Positions 19,668 to 28,559 of a stretch of DNA of 64,000 nucleotides are shown piece after piece (position 1 is the first letter of the stretch; each line of letters opens with the position of its first letter). Where the stretch lies: positions 186,001 through 250,000 of the forward strand of contig NZ_MTQP01000064.1 of NCBI RefSeq assembly GCF_001984175.1. The letters are read 5' to 3'. A program made the translations under genes and the position numbers. The notes beneath the pieces were generated by a model that saw only the letters and a list, made by a program, of their open reading frames with translations, did not search any database and was not told where the DNA came from. This DNA is from Saccharothrix sp. ALI-22-I (GTDB lineage Bacteria; Actinomycetota; Actinomycetes; Mycobacteriales; Pseudonocardiaceae).

Positions 19668-20055
19668 GCCCACGTTCCTGCCCTTGACGATGGCCGCCGC
19701 GAGTGAACCGGACGACGAGGGAGCCCGCGCGGTGCGCAGCCGCGCCGAATCGGCCGACCGGGCCGCCGCCGATTGCTGGCTGTCACTGGTCGCCGGCTGC
19801 ACGTCCGGCCGGCAGACGTTGATCAACCGGTTGCGCGACCTGTCCGAGGCCACCTCCGGTTACGCCGGGATGCGGTGGTGGTCAGGTCACGGCTCGGTGC
19901 ACCGCAGGCGGGTCACCGCCGCCGAGCACCGCATCGACGACGCGGTGCGCGAGGGTGACGGCGCGGAGTTCGCCGAGGCGTTCATCGGCTACGACCAGGC
20001 GGTCGCGACCGTCGTGGTGCACGTCCAGAACCGATTGGGGAAGTTGTCCACGTGA
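19648..20055 (+). CDS. Conserved-looking hypothetical protein between xseA and xseB
   Basis: About 135 residues. GTG 19648 has a strong RBS (GGAAGGAGG) inside the end of xseA, which it overlaps by 20 bases; its own stop overlaps the xseB start (GTGA-type). The protein is helical and soluble, with the segment [19 protein letters not shown] and then [19 protein letters not shown], and an acidic end. Both overlaps argue for co-translation in the xse operon. I recognise no family. In mycobacteria xseA is followed directly by xseB, so this gene is an insertion relative to that order. Confidence 0.65.
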   Translation: MPNTAREPTFLPLTMAAASEPDDEGARAVRSRAESADRAAADCWLSLVAGCTSGRQTLINRLRDLSEATSGYAGMRWWSGHGSVHRRRVTAAEHRIDDAVREGDGAEFAEAFIGYDQAVATVVVHVQNRLGKLST

Positions 20056-20261
20056 GTGAGCCGGGCTACGAGCAGGCCAGGGACGAGTTGGTGGAAGTGG
20101 TCCGCAGGCTGGAGGCGGGCGGCCTGTCGCTGGAGGAGTCGTTGGCGCTGTGGGAACGCGGCGAGGCCCTGGCCAAGACCTGCGAACGGCAGCTCGCGGG
20201 GGCCCGCGAACGGATCGATCAAGCACTCAGTGTGACCGAGGAGGACGTGGCCGAAGCGTGA
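20052..20261 (+). CDS. xseB: Exodeoxyribonuclease VII small subunit
   Basis: A 69-residue helical protein with the family signature [19 protein letters not shown] and [20 protein letters not shown], ending in an acidic tail. Length and sequence are typical. It starts at GTG 20052, overlapping the preceding stop. It binds XseA to form exonuclease VII. Confidence 0.95.
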   Translation: MSEPGYEQARDELVEVVRRLEAGGLSLEESLALWERGEALAKTCERQLAGARERIDQALSVTEEDVAEA

Positions 20262-20309
20262 CGACATGCGAGGATTGGTCTACCGGCCGGTCATCGCAGG
20301 AGGAACGTC

Positions 20310-21365
20310 ATGGTCACAGGCAGTAGCCCGTCCGAACGTCGGCGCGAGGCACCAGACCGGAACCTCGCGCTGGAACTGGTCCGGGTGACCGAGGCCGCCG
20401 CGATGGCCGCCGGGCGCTGGGTGGGCCGCGGCGACAAGAACGGCGGCGACGGCGCGGCGGTGGACGCCATGCGCAAGCTGATCGGCACCGTCTCCATGCG
20501 CGGTGTCGTGGTGATCGGCGAGGGCGAGAAGGACGAGGCGCCCATGCTGTTCAACGGCGAGGAGGTCGGCAACGGCGACGGCCCCGACTGCGATGTCGCG
20601 GTCGACCCGATCGACGGCACCACGCTGATGGCCAAGGGCATGCCGAACGCGCTGGCGGTGCTCGCGGTGGCCGAGCGAGGCGCGATGTTCGACCCGTCCG
20701 CCGTGTTCTACATGGAGAAGCTGGCGACGGGGCCGGAGGCGGCCGACGTCATCGACATCACCGCGCCGATCGCGGAGAACATCCGCCGGGTGGCGAAGGC
20801 CAAGCACCTCGACGTGTCCGACGTGACCGTCTGCATCCTGGACCGGCCGCGGCACGAGTCGATCGTGAAGGAGGTGCGGGCGGCGGGCGCCCGGATCCAC
20901 TTCATCTCCGACGGCGACGTGGCGGGCGCGATCTCGGCGGCCCGGCCCAACACCGGCATCGACCTGCTGGTCGGCATCGGCGGCACGCCCGAGGGCATCA
21001 TCGCGGCGGCGGCGCTGAAGTGCATGGGCGGTTCGATCCAGGCCAAGCTGTGGCCGAAGGACGACGACGAGCGCGGCCGGGCGCTGGACGCGGGCCACGA
21101 CCTGGACCGGGTGCTGCTGACCGACGACCTGGTGCAGGGCGACAACGTGTTCTTCTGCGCGACCGGCGTCACCGACGGCGACCTGGTGCGCGGCGTGCAC
21201 TACCGGGCGGGCGGCTGCACGACCCAGTCGATCGTGATGCGGTCGAAGTCCGGCACGGTGCGGATGATCGACGGGTTCCACCGGCTGGAGAAGCTGCGCC
21301 AGTACGCGTCGGTGGACTTCGACATCCCGCCCACCGGCGAGGACGCCCTCCCGCCGCTCCCGTAG
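20310..21365 (+). CDS. glpX: Class II fructose-1,6-bisphosphatase
   Basis: A 351-residue GlpX-type phosphatase for gluconeogenesis. The metal and phosphate motifs are visible: [32 protein letters not shown], and a [10 protein letters not shown]-like block ([21 protein letters not shown]). The start at 20310 follows AGGAGGAACGTC. In actinobacteria this is the main FBPase, and the order glpX then fum recalls Rv1099c-Rv1098c, here separated by five inserted genes. Confidence 0.95.
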   Translation: MVTGSSPSERRREAPDRNLALELVRVTEAAAMAAGRWVGRGDKNGGDGAAVDAMRKLIGTVSMRGVVVIGEGEKDEAPMLFNGEEVGNGDGPDCDVAVDPIDGTTLMAKGMPNALAVLAVAERGAMFDPSAVFYMEKLATGPEAADVIDITAPIAENIRRVAKAKHLDVSDVTVCILDRPRHESIVKEVRAAGARIHFISDGDVAGAISAARPNTGIDLLVGIGGTPEGIIAAAALKCMGGSIQAKLWPKDDDERGRALDAGHDLDRVLLTDDLVQGDNVFFCATGVTDGDLVRGVHYRAGGCTTQSIVMRSKSGTVRMIDGFHRLEKLRQYASVDFDIPPTGEDALPPLP

Positions 21366-21421
21366 GCCGATCCCGTAAGCCGCTGCCGTAGCCGCTCTGT
21401 AAGCCGATCCGTAGGCCGATC
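21366..21421 (+). repeat. Five degenerate 12-bp direct repeats after glpX
   Basis: Immediately after the glpX stop the sequence cycles through GTAGGCCGATCCC, GTAAGCCGCTGCC, GTAGCCGCTCT, GTAAGCCGATCC and GTAGGCCGATCG. This is about one unit per 12 bases with the core GTARGCCGMTC. The unit is partly self-complementary (GGCC). No gene or terminator is otherwise seen here. Confidence 0.7.
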
Positions 21422-21546
21422 GCCACCGACCGCTGTCAACGGTCAACCCAGCGTTACCGCCGATCGGATGTGGTGATCACCGAGCGTTCATCCCTAGTTT
21501 CCGATTCGTCCCCGAGCACCCTGCGCCGGGGACGGAGAGGAAAGTG

Positions 21547-22314
21547 ATGAAGGTTCGCACCCTGTTCACCGCCTTCGCGGTGGCGGTCGGAGCTGCTTTC
21601 GCCATGGCGGCCGGGGCGGTGGCGGCCCCGGCGGACGAGGGCGAGGTCACCCCGTTCGTCGTCGGCGGCGGCAACGCCACGCAGACCTACTCGTTCATGG
21701 TGTCCCTGCAGAGCACCTCGGGTAGTCACTTCTGCGGTGGCTCGTTGATCAAGGCCAACTGGGTCGTCACGGCCAAGCACTGCGTGTCGGGCCGGACGCC
21801 GTCTTCCATCCGGGCCCGCGTCGGCTCGACCAGCCGCACCAGCGGCGGCACGGTCGCGACGGGCGCGCAGATCGTCACCAACGCGTCGTACGACATCGCG
21901 CTGGTGCGCCTGGCCACCTCGGTGAGCCAGACGCCGATCACGGTGGCGTCGACGTCGGGCGCGGTCGGCACCGCCACCCGCATCATCGGCTGGGGCCAGA
22001 CCTGCGCGCCGCGTGGCTGCGGTGGCGCGCCGGTCACGTTGCAGGAGCTGAACACGTCCATCGTGTCGGACGGCAGCTGCTCGGGGATCTACGGCACGTA
22101 CGAGATCTGCACGAGCAACCCCGGCGGCAACTCCGGCGCCTGCTACGGCGACTCGGGCGGCCCGCAGATCAAGTCCGTGGGCGGTGCGTGGCAGCTGGTC
22201 GGCGCCACCAGCCGTGCCGGCAACAACAACTCCACCTGCGCGACCGGCCCGTCGATCTACATGGACGTGCCGGCGTTCCGCTCGTGGATCAGCGGGTACG
22301 CGGGCGCGGTCTAG
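21547..22314 (+). CDS. Secreted S1-family serine protease
   Basis: A 255-residue exported protease. The signal peptide (about residues 1-28) ends AGAVAAP, and a short propeptide precedes the mature N-terminus [13 protein letters not shown]. The triad is intact: His in WVVTAKHCV, Asp in YDIALVRL and Ser in GDSGGP, with three disulfide pairs likely. The residue six before the catalytic Ser (position 189 in chymotrypsin numbering) is Gly in [10 protein letters not shown], so specificity should be chymotrypsin- or elastase-like rather than tryptic. TAKHC replaces the usual TAAHC. ATG 21547 has AGAGGAAAG upstream. Confidence 0.9.
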   Translation: MKVRTLFTAFAVAVGAAFAMAAGAVAAPADEGEVTPFVVGGGNATQTYSFMVSLQSTSGSHFCGGSLIKANWVVTAKHCVSGRTPSSIRARVGSTSRTSGGTVATGAQIVTNASYDIALVRLATSVSQTPITVASTSGAVGTATRIIGWGQTCAPRGCGGAPVTLQELNTSIVSDGSCSGIYGTYEICTSNPGGNSGACYGDSGGPQIKSVGGAWQLVGATSRAGNNNSTCATGPSIYMDVPAFRSWISGYAGAV

Positions 22315-22336
22315 ACCGTTCTTCCGATATCCGAAG

Positions 22337-22367
22337 GGCCGTCCTGCCTCCGGGTGGGGCGGCCTTT
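22337..22367 (+). terminator. Terminator after the S1 protease gene
   Basis: GGCCGTCC (22337-22344) pairs with GGGCGGCC (22357-22364) through one G.T wobble and is followed by TTTCC. It lies about 20 bases past the protease stop. Confidence 0.75.
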
Positions 22368-22463
22368 CCGCTATCCCGATTCGTTATCACAGCAGTTGCA
22401 ACCAGGGGGTTCGGCGCAGCGTCTCCAGGGTCAGTACACAGCTTGATCTCTGGGGGTTGCGCG

Positions 22464-23096
22464 ATGCGCAGAGCAGCTTTGGTGGTAATCGCTTTCCTGG
22501 CCACGGCGTGCGGGACGTCCGAGGCGTCCGGCCCGGCTTCGTCGCCGTCATCCGAACCGGCTTCTTCTTCGGTGTCCGCGCCGCCGTCTTCTTCTTCTGA
22601 AGTGCCATCGTCATCAACCGTGCCGTCGTCCGACGCGCCCACGTCGGAGCCGCCCGCCCCGTCGCCCACGCCCGCGCCTCCGGTGGAGACCACGAAGAGC
22701 CCCGAACCGCAGCCCGCGCCGCCGCCCCCGCCGGTGACCGTGGCCGGCACGCCGTGCGACATCACCGAAGGCGCGTGCATCCGGTTGTCCACCAGGGAGA
22801 GCTGGCTGATCAGCGGTGGGCACGTGAGCTACGGCCCGGTGCCGATCACCTCCGGCCGACCCGGTTACGAGACGCCCGTCGGCTACTTCCCGGTGCTGTG
22901 GAAGGTGCGGGACGACTGGAGCAGGCCCTACAACGCGCCCATGCCGTTCTCCACGTACTTCGTCAGCAGCGGCATCGCGTTCCACGAGGGCAGCCTCACC
23001 GACGAGTCGCACGGCTGCATCCACCTGTCCCGCGAGGCGGCGTCGCGGTACTTCGACGCCCTCCAGGTGGGTGACCAGGTCCAGGTGGTCGCGTAA
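22464..23096 (+). CDS. Lipoprotein L,D-transpeptidase (YkuD domain)
   Basis: A 210-residue envelope enzyme. The lipobox FLATACG sets the lipidated Cys near residue 15. A long Ser/Pro linker (residues 20-90) spans toward the peptidoglycan, and a compact YkuD catalytic domain follows with GRPGYETPVGYFPVLWKVRD, AFHEGSLTDESHGCIHLS and the nucleophile Cys in SHGCIHL. Family enzymes make 3-3 cross-links or anchor proteins. ATG 22464 is the only start giving a clean signal peptide. A close paralogue without the linker follows directly. Confidence 0.88.
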   Translation: MRRAALVVIAFLATACGTSEASGPASSPSSEPASSSVSAPPSSSSEVPSSSTVPSSDAPTSEPPAPSPTPAPPVETTKSPEPQPAPPPPPVTVAGTPCDITEGACIRLSTRESWLISGGHVSYGPVPITSGRPGYETPVGYFPVLWKVRDDWSRPYNAPMPFSTYFVSSGIAFHEGSLTDESHGCIHLSREAASRYFDALQVGDQVQVVA

Positions 23097-23152
23097 CCGT
23101 GTGTGTTCGAGCGCCTCGAACGGGGTAACCCCGGTTCCGAGGAGTGATTCGG

Positions 23153-23581
23153 ATGAAGAAGACGCTCGGCACCGCAGTGGCCGCGTCGGCCTTGATCCTC
23201 GGCCTCGCGGCTCCCGCCACGGCTTCGGCCAGCACGCCCTGTTCGATCTCCGACGGGGCGTGCCTGAAGCTGTCCACGAACCAGGCGTGGCTGGTCTACC
23301 AGGGCAACGCCAGCTACGGCCCCGTCCCGGTGACGCACGGCCGGCCCGGTTACGAGACGCCGGTGGGCACGTTCTCCGTCCTGCGCAAGGTCCGCGACGA
23401 CTGGAGCAAGCCCTACAACGCACCGATGCCGTACTCGGTGTACTTCACCAGCAGCGGCATCGCGTTCCACGAAGGCAGCCTGACCGATCTGTCGCACGGC
23501 TGCGTGCACCTGTCGCACGACGCCGCGGTGACGTTCTTCGACAACCTGTTCGCCGGCGAGCAGGTCCAGGTCGTGCCTTGA
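23153..23581 (+). CDS. Secreted L,D-transpeptidase (YkuD domain), paralogue
   Basis: A 142-residue protein with a Sec signal peptide (MKKTLGTAVAASALILGLAA, cleaved after ATASA) followed almost directly by a YkuD domain. It shares long identical stretches with its upstream neighbour (GRPGYETPVG; SSGIAFHEGSLTD) and has the nucleophile motif SHGCVHLS. GAGGAG precedes ATG 23153 by 8 bases. The lack of linker and lipid anchor suggests a soluble, freely diffusing form. It ends 7 bases from the convergent reductase gene. Confidence 0.88.
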   Translation: MKKTLGTAVAASALILGLAAPATASASTPCSISDGACLKLSTNQAWLVYQGNASYGPVPVTHGRPGYETPVGTFSVLRKVRDDWSKPYNAPMPYSVYFTSSGIAFHEGSLTDLSHGCVHLSHDAAVTFFDNLFAGEQVQVVP

Positions 23582-23587
23582 GTTCGC

Positions 23588-24571
23588 TCAGCCCGCGTTG
23601 CTGGAGTGGCCCGGGAACAGGTGTGCCTCCGGGTTGAGCAGCACGGCGATGTTGTTGACCGCGGTGGCGGCCTCACCGAACCCGGTGGCGATCAGCTTCA
23701 CCTTTCCGGGGTACTGGGCGACGTCGCCCGCCGCGTAGACGCGATCCCGGGCGGTGCGCATGGTGGTGTCCACCAGCACCGCCCGGTGGTCCAGTTCCAG
23801 GCCCCACGACTCGATCGGCCCCAGGTCGGCGGTGAAGCCGAGGGCCGCGACCACGGCGTGCGCGGGCAGCACCTTGCGGTCGCCGCCCTTGAGGCCCAGT
23901 TCCACCTCGGCCAGGTCCGGGTCGCCGCGCAGTTCCAGCACCTCGGCGTCGGTGATGATCTCCACGCCCAGGTCGCGCACCTGCCGCACGGTCGGCGGGT
24001 GCGCGCGGAACGTCGCACGGCGGTGCACCAGGGTGACGCTGGACGCGATCGGGTGAAGCGCGAGGGCCCAGTCGAACGCCGAGTCGCCGCCGCCGACGAC
24101 CACCACGTCCTGGCCGGTGTGCACGTTGAGCTTGGGCACGAAGTGCACCATGCCGCGGTCCAGCCAGCCGTCGCCCGCGGGCAGCGGACGTGGCCGGAAC
24201 TCGCCGATACCCGCCGTGATCAGCACCGCGCCGGCGCGCACCACACCGCCGTCGGCCAGCCCGACCTCCAGTCGACCGTCCACATCGGACAACGTGCGGG
24301 CCTGGCGGCCGAGCAGGTAGGTCGGCTTCCACTGGTCGGCCTGCTGCACGAGCGCGGTCACCAGCTCTCGCCCGCGCACCGCCGGGAACCCGGCCACGTC
24401 GAAGATCATCTTCTCCGGGTACATCGCGGTGATCTGGCCACCCGCCTCCGGCAGCGCGTCGACCAGCGCCACGGACAGGTCCCGGAATCCCGCGTAGTAC
24501 GCCGCGAACAGCCCTGTCGGGCCCGCACCGACGATGAGCAGGTCGACCTCAAGCTCCATGACTTCGACCAT
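23588..24571 (-). CDS. Type-2 ferredoxin/flavodoxin-NADP+ reductase
   Basis: A 327-residue FAD/NADPH protein of the thioredoxin-reductase fold that lacks the redox CxxC. The FAD site GAGPTGLFAAYYAGFR is at the N-terminus, the NADPH site VVVVGGGDSAFDWALAL in the middle, and the end is YAAGDVAQYPGKVKLIATGF then GHSSNAG, a C-terminal signature of YumC-type reductases. The start is at 24571 (a downstream ATG at 24559 is possible). It probably supplies electrons to ferredoxin-dependent enzymes. It is divergent from fumC. Confidence 0.88.
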   Translation of the reverse strand: MVEVMELEVDLLIVGAGPTGLFAAYYAGFRDLSVALVDALPEAGGQITAMYPEKMIFDVAGFPAVRGRELVTALVQQADQWKPTYLLGRQARTLSDVDGRLEVGLADGGVVRAGAVLITAGIGEFRPRPLPAGDGWLDRGMVHFVPKLNVHTGQDVVVVGGGDSAFDWALALHPIASSVTLVHRRATFRAHPPTVRQVRDLGVEIITDAEVLELRGDPDLAEVELGLKGGDRKVLPAHAVVAALGFTADLGPIESWGLELDHRAVLVDTTMRTARDRVYAAGDVAQYPGKVKLIATGFGEAATAVNNIAVLLNPEAHLFPGHSSNAG

Positions 24572-24639
24572 AGGTGTTCCAGCCCACTCTTCCCACCCTT
24601 CTCGGGCCGACTCGGGCGAGCCGGTCCAAACTCGGTGTC

Positions 24640-26034
24640 ATGGCTGAACAGGAGTACCGCGTCGAACACGACACCATGGGCGAGGTCAAGGTGCCGGTCG
24701 ACGCGCTGTGGCGTGCGCAGACGCAGCGCGCGGTGGAGAACTTCCCGATCTCCGGCAGGGGCCTGGAGCGCGCCCAGATCCGCGCGCTCGGCCTGCTGAA
24801 GGCCGCCGCGGCCCGGGTGAACGAGCGGCTGGGGGTTCTGGAACCCGAAGTCGCCGCGGCCATCGCCGCCGCCGCCGACTCGGTGGCCGCGGGCGAGCAC
24901 GACGCGCACTTCCCGGTGGACGTGTTCCAGACCGGGTCCGGCACGTCGTCGAACATGAACGCGAACGAGGTCATCGCCACCCTGGCCACCCGCGCCCTGG
25001 GCCGCGAGGTGCACCCGAACGACCACGTCAACGCCTCGCAGTCGTCCAACGACACGTTCCCGACCACGCTGCGGGTGGCGGCGACGGAGGCGGTGGCGCG
25101 TGACGTCATCCCGGCTCTGGAGCACCTGGTCTCGGTGTTGGACGCCCGTGCCGCCGACTGGACGTCCCTGGTGAAGTCGGGTCGCACGCACCTGATGGAC
25201 GCCGTCCCCATCACCCTGGGCCAAGAGGTCGGCGCGTGGGCCACCCAGGTCCGCTACGGCATCGAGCGCCTGACGTCGTCGCTGCCGCGCCTCGCGGAGC
25301 TGCCGATCGGCGGCACCGCCGTCGGCAGCGGCCTCAACGCGCCGGCCGGTTTCGGCGCGGCCGTCTCCGCCGAGCTGGCCTCCGTCACCGGCCTGCCCCT
25401 GACCGAGGCCCGCGACCACTTCGAGGCCCAGGCCACGCAGGACGGCGTCGTGGAGATCTCCGGCCAGCTCCGCGCCACCGCCGTGGGCCTCTACAAGATC
25501 GCGAACGACCTGCGCTGGCTGGGCTCCGGCCCCCGAACCGGCCTGGGCGAGCTGGCGCTGCCCGACCTCCAGCCCGGCTCATCGATCATGCCCGGCAAGG
25601 TCAACCCCGTGATCTCCGAGGCCACGATGATGGTCGTGGCCCAAGTGATCGGCAACGACGCAGCGGTCGCGTTCGCCGGCTCCCAGGGCAACTTCCAGCT
25701 CAACGTGATGCTGCCCGTCATCGCCCGCAACGTCCTCGAATCCTCCCGCCTCCTCGCCTCGGTCGCCCGCCTCCTGGCCGACAAGGTCCTGACCGGCGCC
25801 CAACCCCAGATCGACCGGATGCGCGAGTACGCCGAGTCCTCCCCCTCCATCGTCACCCCCCTGAACCGCTACCTCGGCTACGAAGAAGCAGCCTCAATCG
25901 CCAAGCAGTCCCTCAAGGAACGCAAAACCATCCGCGAGGTAGTCCTGGAACGCGGCCACGTCCCCACCAAACTCACCGAATCCCAACTAGACCAAGCCCT
26001 AGACGTCCTCCGAATGGCCAACGGCGGCCGCTAA
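24640..26034 (+). CDS. fumC: Class II fumarate hydratase
   Basis: A 464-residue TCA-cycle enzyme. Diagnostic segments are [45 protein letters not shown] and the superfamily signature [12 protein letters not shown]. The length matches class II fumarases. ATG 24640 gives [16 protein letters not shown]. The last 60 codons are noticeably richer in A-ending codons than the rest. Repeat array A begins 8 bases after the stop. Confidence 0.96.
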   Translation: MAEQEYRVEHDTMGEVKVPVDALWRAQTQRAVENFPISGRGLERAQIRALGLLKAAAARVNERLGVLEPEVAAAIAAAADSVAAGEHDAHFPVDVFQTGSGTSSNMNANEVIATLATRALGREVHPNDHVNASQSSNDTFPTTLRVAATEAVARDVIPALEHLVSVLDARAADWTSLVKSGRTHLMDAVPITLGQEVGAWATQVRYGIERLTSSLPRLAELPIGGTAVGSGLNAPAGFGAAVSAELASVTGLPLTEARDHFEAQATQDGVVEISGQLRATAVGLYKIANDLRWLGSGPRTGLGELALPDLQPGSSIMPGKVNPVISEATMMVVAQVIGNDAAVAFAGSQGNFQLNVMLPVIARNVLESSRLLASVARLLADKVLTGAQPQIDRMREYAESSPSIVTPLNRYLGYEEAASIAKQSLKERKTIREVVLERGHVPTKLTESQLDQALDVLRMANGGR

Positions 26035-26041
26035 CCCCAAG

Positions 26042-26220
26042 TCGCGAGAGTCGAACCCCCAGACCCCGAGAGTCGAACCCCCAAGTCAACGTTCGACTCT
26101 CGCGTTCCGAACGTACGACTCACGCGCGTGTCCAACGTTCGGAACGTGCGTGTCCAACGTTCGGAACGTGCGTGTCCTGCGTTGGGAACAGGCGAGTTCA
26201 ACGCTCGGAACGTGCGAGCT
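26042..26220 (-). repeat. Repeat array A: 22-bp units between fumC and an EamA gene
   Basis: Read on the minus strand the array has four consecutive 22-base units of the form GTTCCGAACGTT + GGACACGCRC with variants (GTTCCGAGCGTT + GAACTCGCCT; GTTCCCAACGCA + GGACACGCAC). Inverted units follow around the palindrome CGTACGTTCGGAACG, then two copies of GGGGGTTCGACTCTCG. It lies between convergent genes and encodes the last residues of the EamA protein. Confidence 0.9.
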
Positions 26221-27112
26221 GGGCGTTTGGCTCGAGCTGGGGCGGGAGGGCGGTGTCGGCCGTGCGCCCTCGTAGGCCGATCACGCAGCCCAAGGCCACC
26301 GCCGCAGCGCCCAGCACCGCCACGGCGGTCAGTTCCTGCGCACCCAGAGCGACCGACGCCGCCAGCCCCGCCACCGGCATCAGGCCGATCAGCACGCCGG
26401 CCCGGTCCGCGCCCAACCGCGCCACCGCGAAGTACCAGAGCCCGAACGCCACGGTCGTCAGCACGACCCCCAGCACCACCATCGCCGTGCCTTCCCGCAC
26501 CGAAGGCACCTGCCACCCGCCGAACACCGTCCCCAACGCCCCACCGGCCACGGCCGCGAGCAGGCAGCACCACGTCGACACCGCCACCCCGCCCAGCCGG
26601 CGCACCACACCCACCGCGAACAGCGTGAACGACACCTCGCCCGCCATCGTCAACAACGCCAGCACCAGCCCCGGCCCGTGCCACGCCCCACCGCCGGACA
26701 GCACCACCACCCCGCCGACCACGACCACTGCGCCCACCACCGCGAGCACGGCCGGTTTCCGCCCCGCCACCAGCGGCGCGACCAACGCCAACACCAACGG
26801 ACTCGCACCGAGCACGGCCGCGACGAACCCCGGCTCGGCGTACCGCTGCGCGAACAGCAGGCACGCGTTGAACCCCAGCATCCCGGTCGCCACCAGCCCG
26901 ACCAGCGCCGGCCAGTCCCGCCGCCCCGGCACCGGCAGCCGCCCGCCCCGCAGGTAGATCCACGCGAGCAGCGCCAACCCGGCCAACGCGTACCGCATCG
27001 CTTGCCCCGCGAGCAGCGGATATTCCAGCAGCATGCCGCTCACCGGCACGGATGCGCCCACCATCACCGCTGCCAACGCACCTGACGCGATCGCGGTCCT
27101 CGTAGTTCTCAT
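26198..27112 (-). CDS. EamA/DMT-family transporter
   Basis: About 304 residues with ten hydrophobic helices in two EamA repeats (for example LAGQAMRYALAGLALLAWIY, and VLGVVLTTVAFGLWYFAVA in the second half). It probably exports a small metabolite; the substrate is unknown. The last residues (QLARSER and stop) are encoded within repeat array A, so the array has supplied the stop codon. ATG 27112 starts 47 bases from the divergent MocR regulator, a common pairing in which the regulator controls the exporter. Confidence 0.85.
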   Translation of the reverse strand: MRTTRTAIASGALAAVMVGASVPVSGMLLEYPLLAGQAMRYALAGLALLAWIYLRGGRLPVPGRRDWPALVGLVATGMLGFNACLLFAQRYAEPGFVAAVLGASPLVLALVAPLVAGRKPAVLAVVGAVVVVGGVVVLSGGGAWHGPGLVLALLTMAGEVSFTLFAVGVVRRLGGVAVSTWCCLLAAVAGGALGTVFGGWQVPSVREGTAMVVLGVVLTTVAFGLWYFAVARLGADRAGVLIGLMPVAGLAASVALGAQELTAVAVLGAAAVALGCVIGLRGRTADTALPPQLEPNAQLARSER

Positions 27113-27132
27113 GCCCAGAACTCTCACCGACC

Positions 27133-27180
27133 AGTGGTCCAGGTTTAAGCTCCACTTCGATGAGCGCCAACTGGACCACT
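27133..27180. promoter_or_regulatory. Candidate MocR operator spanning the regulator start codon
   Basis: A perfect 10-bp inverted repeat, AGTGGTCCAG (27133-27142) and CTGGACCACT (27171-27180), is separated by 28 bases. It lies in the short divergent region between the EamA gene and the MocR gene, with the right arm inside the regulator's coding sequence. The spacing places the arms nearly four helical turns apart. Regulator identity is inferred from position. Confidence 0.55.
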
Positions 27181-28530
27181 TCCCGCGAACTCCTCCTCCC
27201 CGCCCCGCAGGGCCGGCGCGCGGTGGAGTCCGAGCTGCGCCGCGCGGTGCGGGACGGACGCCTCGCGCCGGGCACCCGCCTGCCGTCCAGCCGCGACCTG
27301 GCGGCCCAGCTCGGCGTCGCCCGCGGCACCGTCACGGCCGCGTACGCGCAGCTCATCGGCGAGGGTTACCTGACCGCACGGCGTGGTTCAGGCACCGTCG
27401 TCGCCGCCGCCGTCACGTGGCCGGGCGCGGTCGCCGCCGACCCCGAGCCCGCCCCGCGCTTCCGGTACGACCTGCGGCCGGGCGTGCCCGCGTTGAGCGC
27501 GTTCCCGCGTGAGGAGTGGTTGCAGGCGCAGAAGTCGGCACTGATGGACCTGTCCACCGACGACCTCGGCTACCCTGATCCGGCCGGTTTCGGGCCGCTG
27601 CGCCGTGAGCTGGCGGACTACCTGGGCCGGGTGCGCGCGGTGGCCGCGCGACCGTCCGAAGTGGTCGTCACGAACGGCGCGGCGGAGGGGATCTCGTTGC
27701 TGGGCCGGGTGTTGCACGCGGCCGGGCACCGCAGTGTGGCGGTCGAGGAGCCGAGTCACTTCGGCGGCGCGGAGATGCTGGCGTCGCACGGCCTGACCAT
27801 CTGCCTGATTCCCGTTGACGACAAAGGTCTTCGCGTCGATCTGCTGTCCAAAACGGACTGTCGTGCCGTGTTCGTCACGGCGGCGCACCAGTTCCCGTTG
27901 GGTGTCGTGCTGCACCCGACGCGTCGCCGTGCCCTGTTGGAGTGGGCGCGCGCGTGCGACGGGTTGGTGGTGGAGGACGACTACGACGCCGAGCACCGTT
28001 ACGACCGGCCGGCTCTGGGGGCGATGCAGGCGCTCGACCCGACGCGCGTGGTGTACCAGGGCAGTGCGAGCAAGGTCCTGGCGCCCGCGTTGCGGCTGGG
28101 GTGGCTGGTGTTGCCGAGCGCGCTGCGCGATGTCGTCGTGGACCGCAAACGTCTGGACGACCTCGGCACCGGGACGTTGCACCAGGCCGCGTTCGCCCGG
28201 CTGCTCAGCACCGGCGGGTACGACCGGCACCTGCGCCGCACGCGTCAGCTGTACCGGGCTCGGCGGGACGCGTTGCTGGACGAACTGCGCAACGTCCTGC
28301 CGGACTGGGAGCCGATCGGGGTGGCGGCGGGCTTGCACGTCGTCCTGCGGCTGCCGGAGGGCACGGACGACGTGGCGTTGCAGGACCGGCTGGCCCGGCG
28401 TGGCGTCAACGCTCTGGCGTTGGCCAATTACGCCCGGACGCCGATGTTCCCCGGACTGGTCCTCGGGTACGCGGCGTTGACGCCGGACCGGCTCCGGGAA
28501 GCCGTCCGAGAGCTGCGCGCGGCGATCTAA
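27160..28530 (+). CDS. MocR/PdxR-family transcriptional regulator
   Basis: A 456-residue fusion. Residues 10-80 are a GntR winged helix (ELRRAVRDGRLAPGTRLPSS, RDLAAQLGVARGTVTAAYAQL). Residues 110-456 are a fold-type I aminotransferase-like domain with VVTNGAAEGISLLGRVL, a VVEDDYDAEHRYD block and the PLP lysine in YQGSASKVLAPALRLGW. Such regulators sense PLP or amino acids such as GABA, taurine or ectoine precursors. It is divergent from an EamA exporter and probably controls it. Confidence 0.9.
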   Translation: MSANWTTSRELLLPAPQGRRAVESELRRAVRDGRLAPGTRLPSSRDLAAQLGVARGTVTAAYAQLIGEGYLTARRGSGTVVAAAVTWPGAVAADPEPAPRFRYDLRPGVPALSAFPREEWLQAQKSALMDLSTDDLGYPDPAGFGPLRRELADYLGRVRAVAARPSEVVVTNGAAEGISLLGRVLHAAGHRSVAVEEPSHFGGAEMLASHGLTICLIPVDDKGLRVDLLSKTDCRAVFVTAAHQFPLGVVLHPTRRRALLEWARACDGLVVEDDYDAEHRYDRPALGAMQALDPTRVVYQGSASKVLAPALRLGWLVLPSALRDVVVDRKRLDDLGTGTLHQAAFARLLSTGGYDRHLRRTRQLYRARRDALLDELRNVLPDWEPIGVAAGLHVVLRLPEGTDDVALQDRLARRGVNALALANYARTPMFPGLVLGYAALTPDRLREAVRELRAAI

Positions 28531-28559
28531 GCCGGTTTTTGTCGGTGGTCGGGTGCACC

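Noticed and set aside
26042-26120. GGTTCGACTC blocks in the arrays resemble tRNA T-arms
   Set aside because: No acceptor stem, anticodon arm or CCA is present, and the motif is one half of the 22-bp unit.
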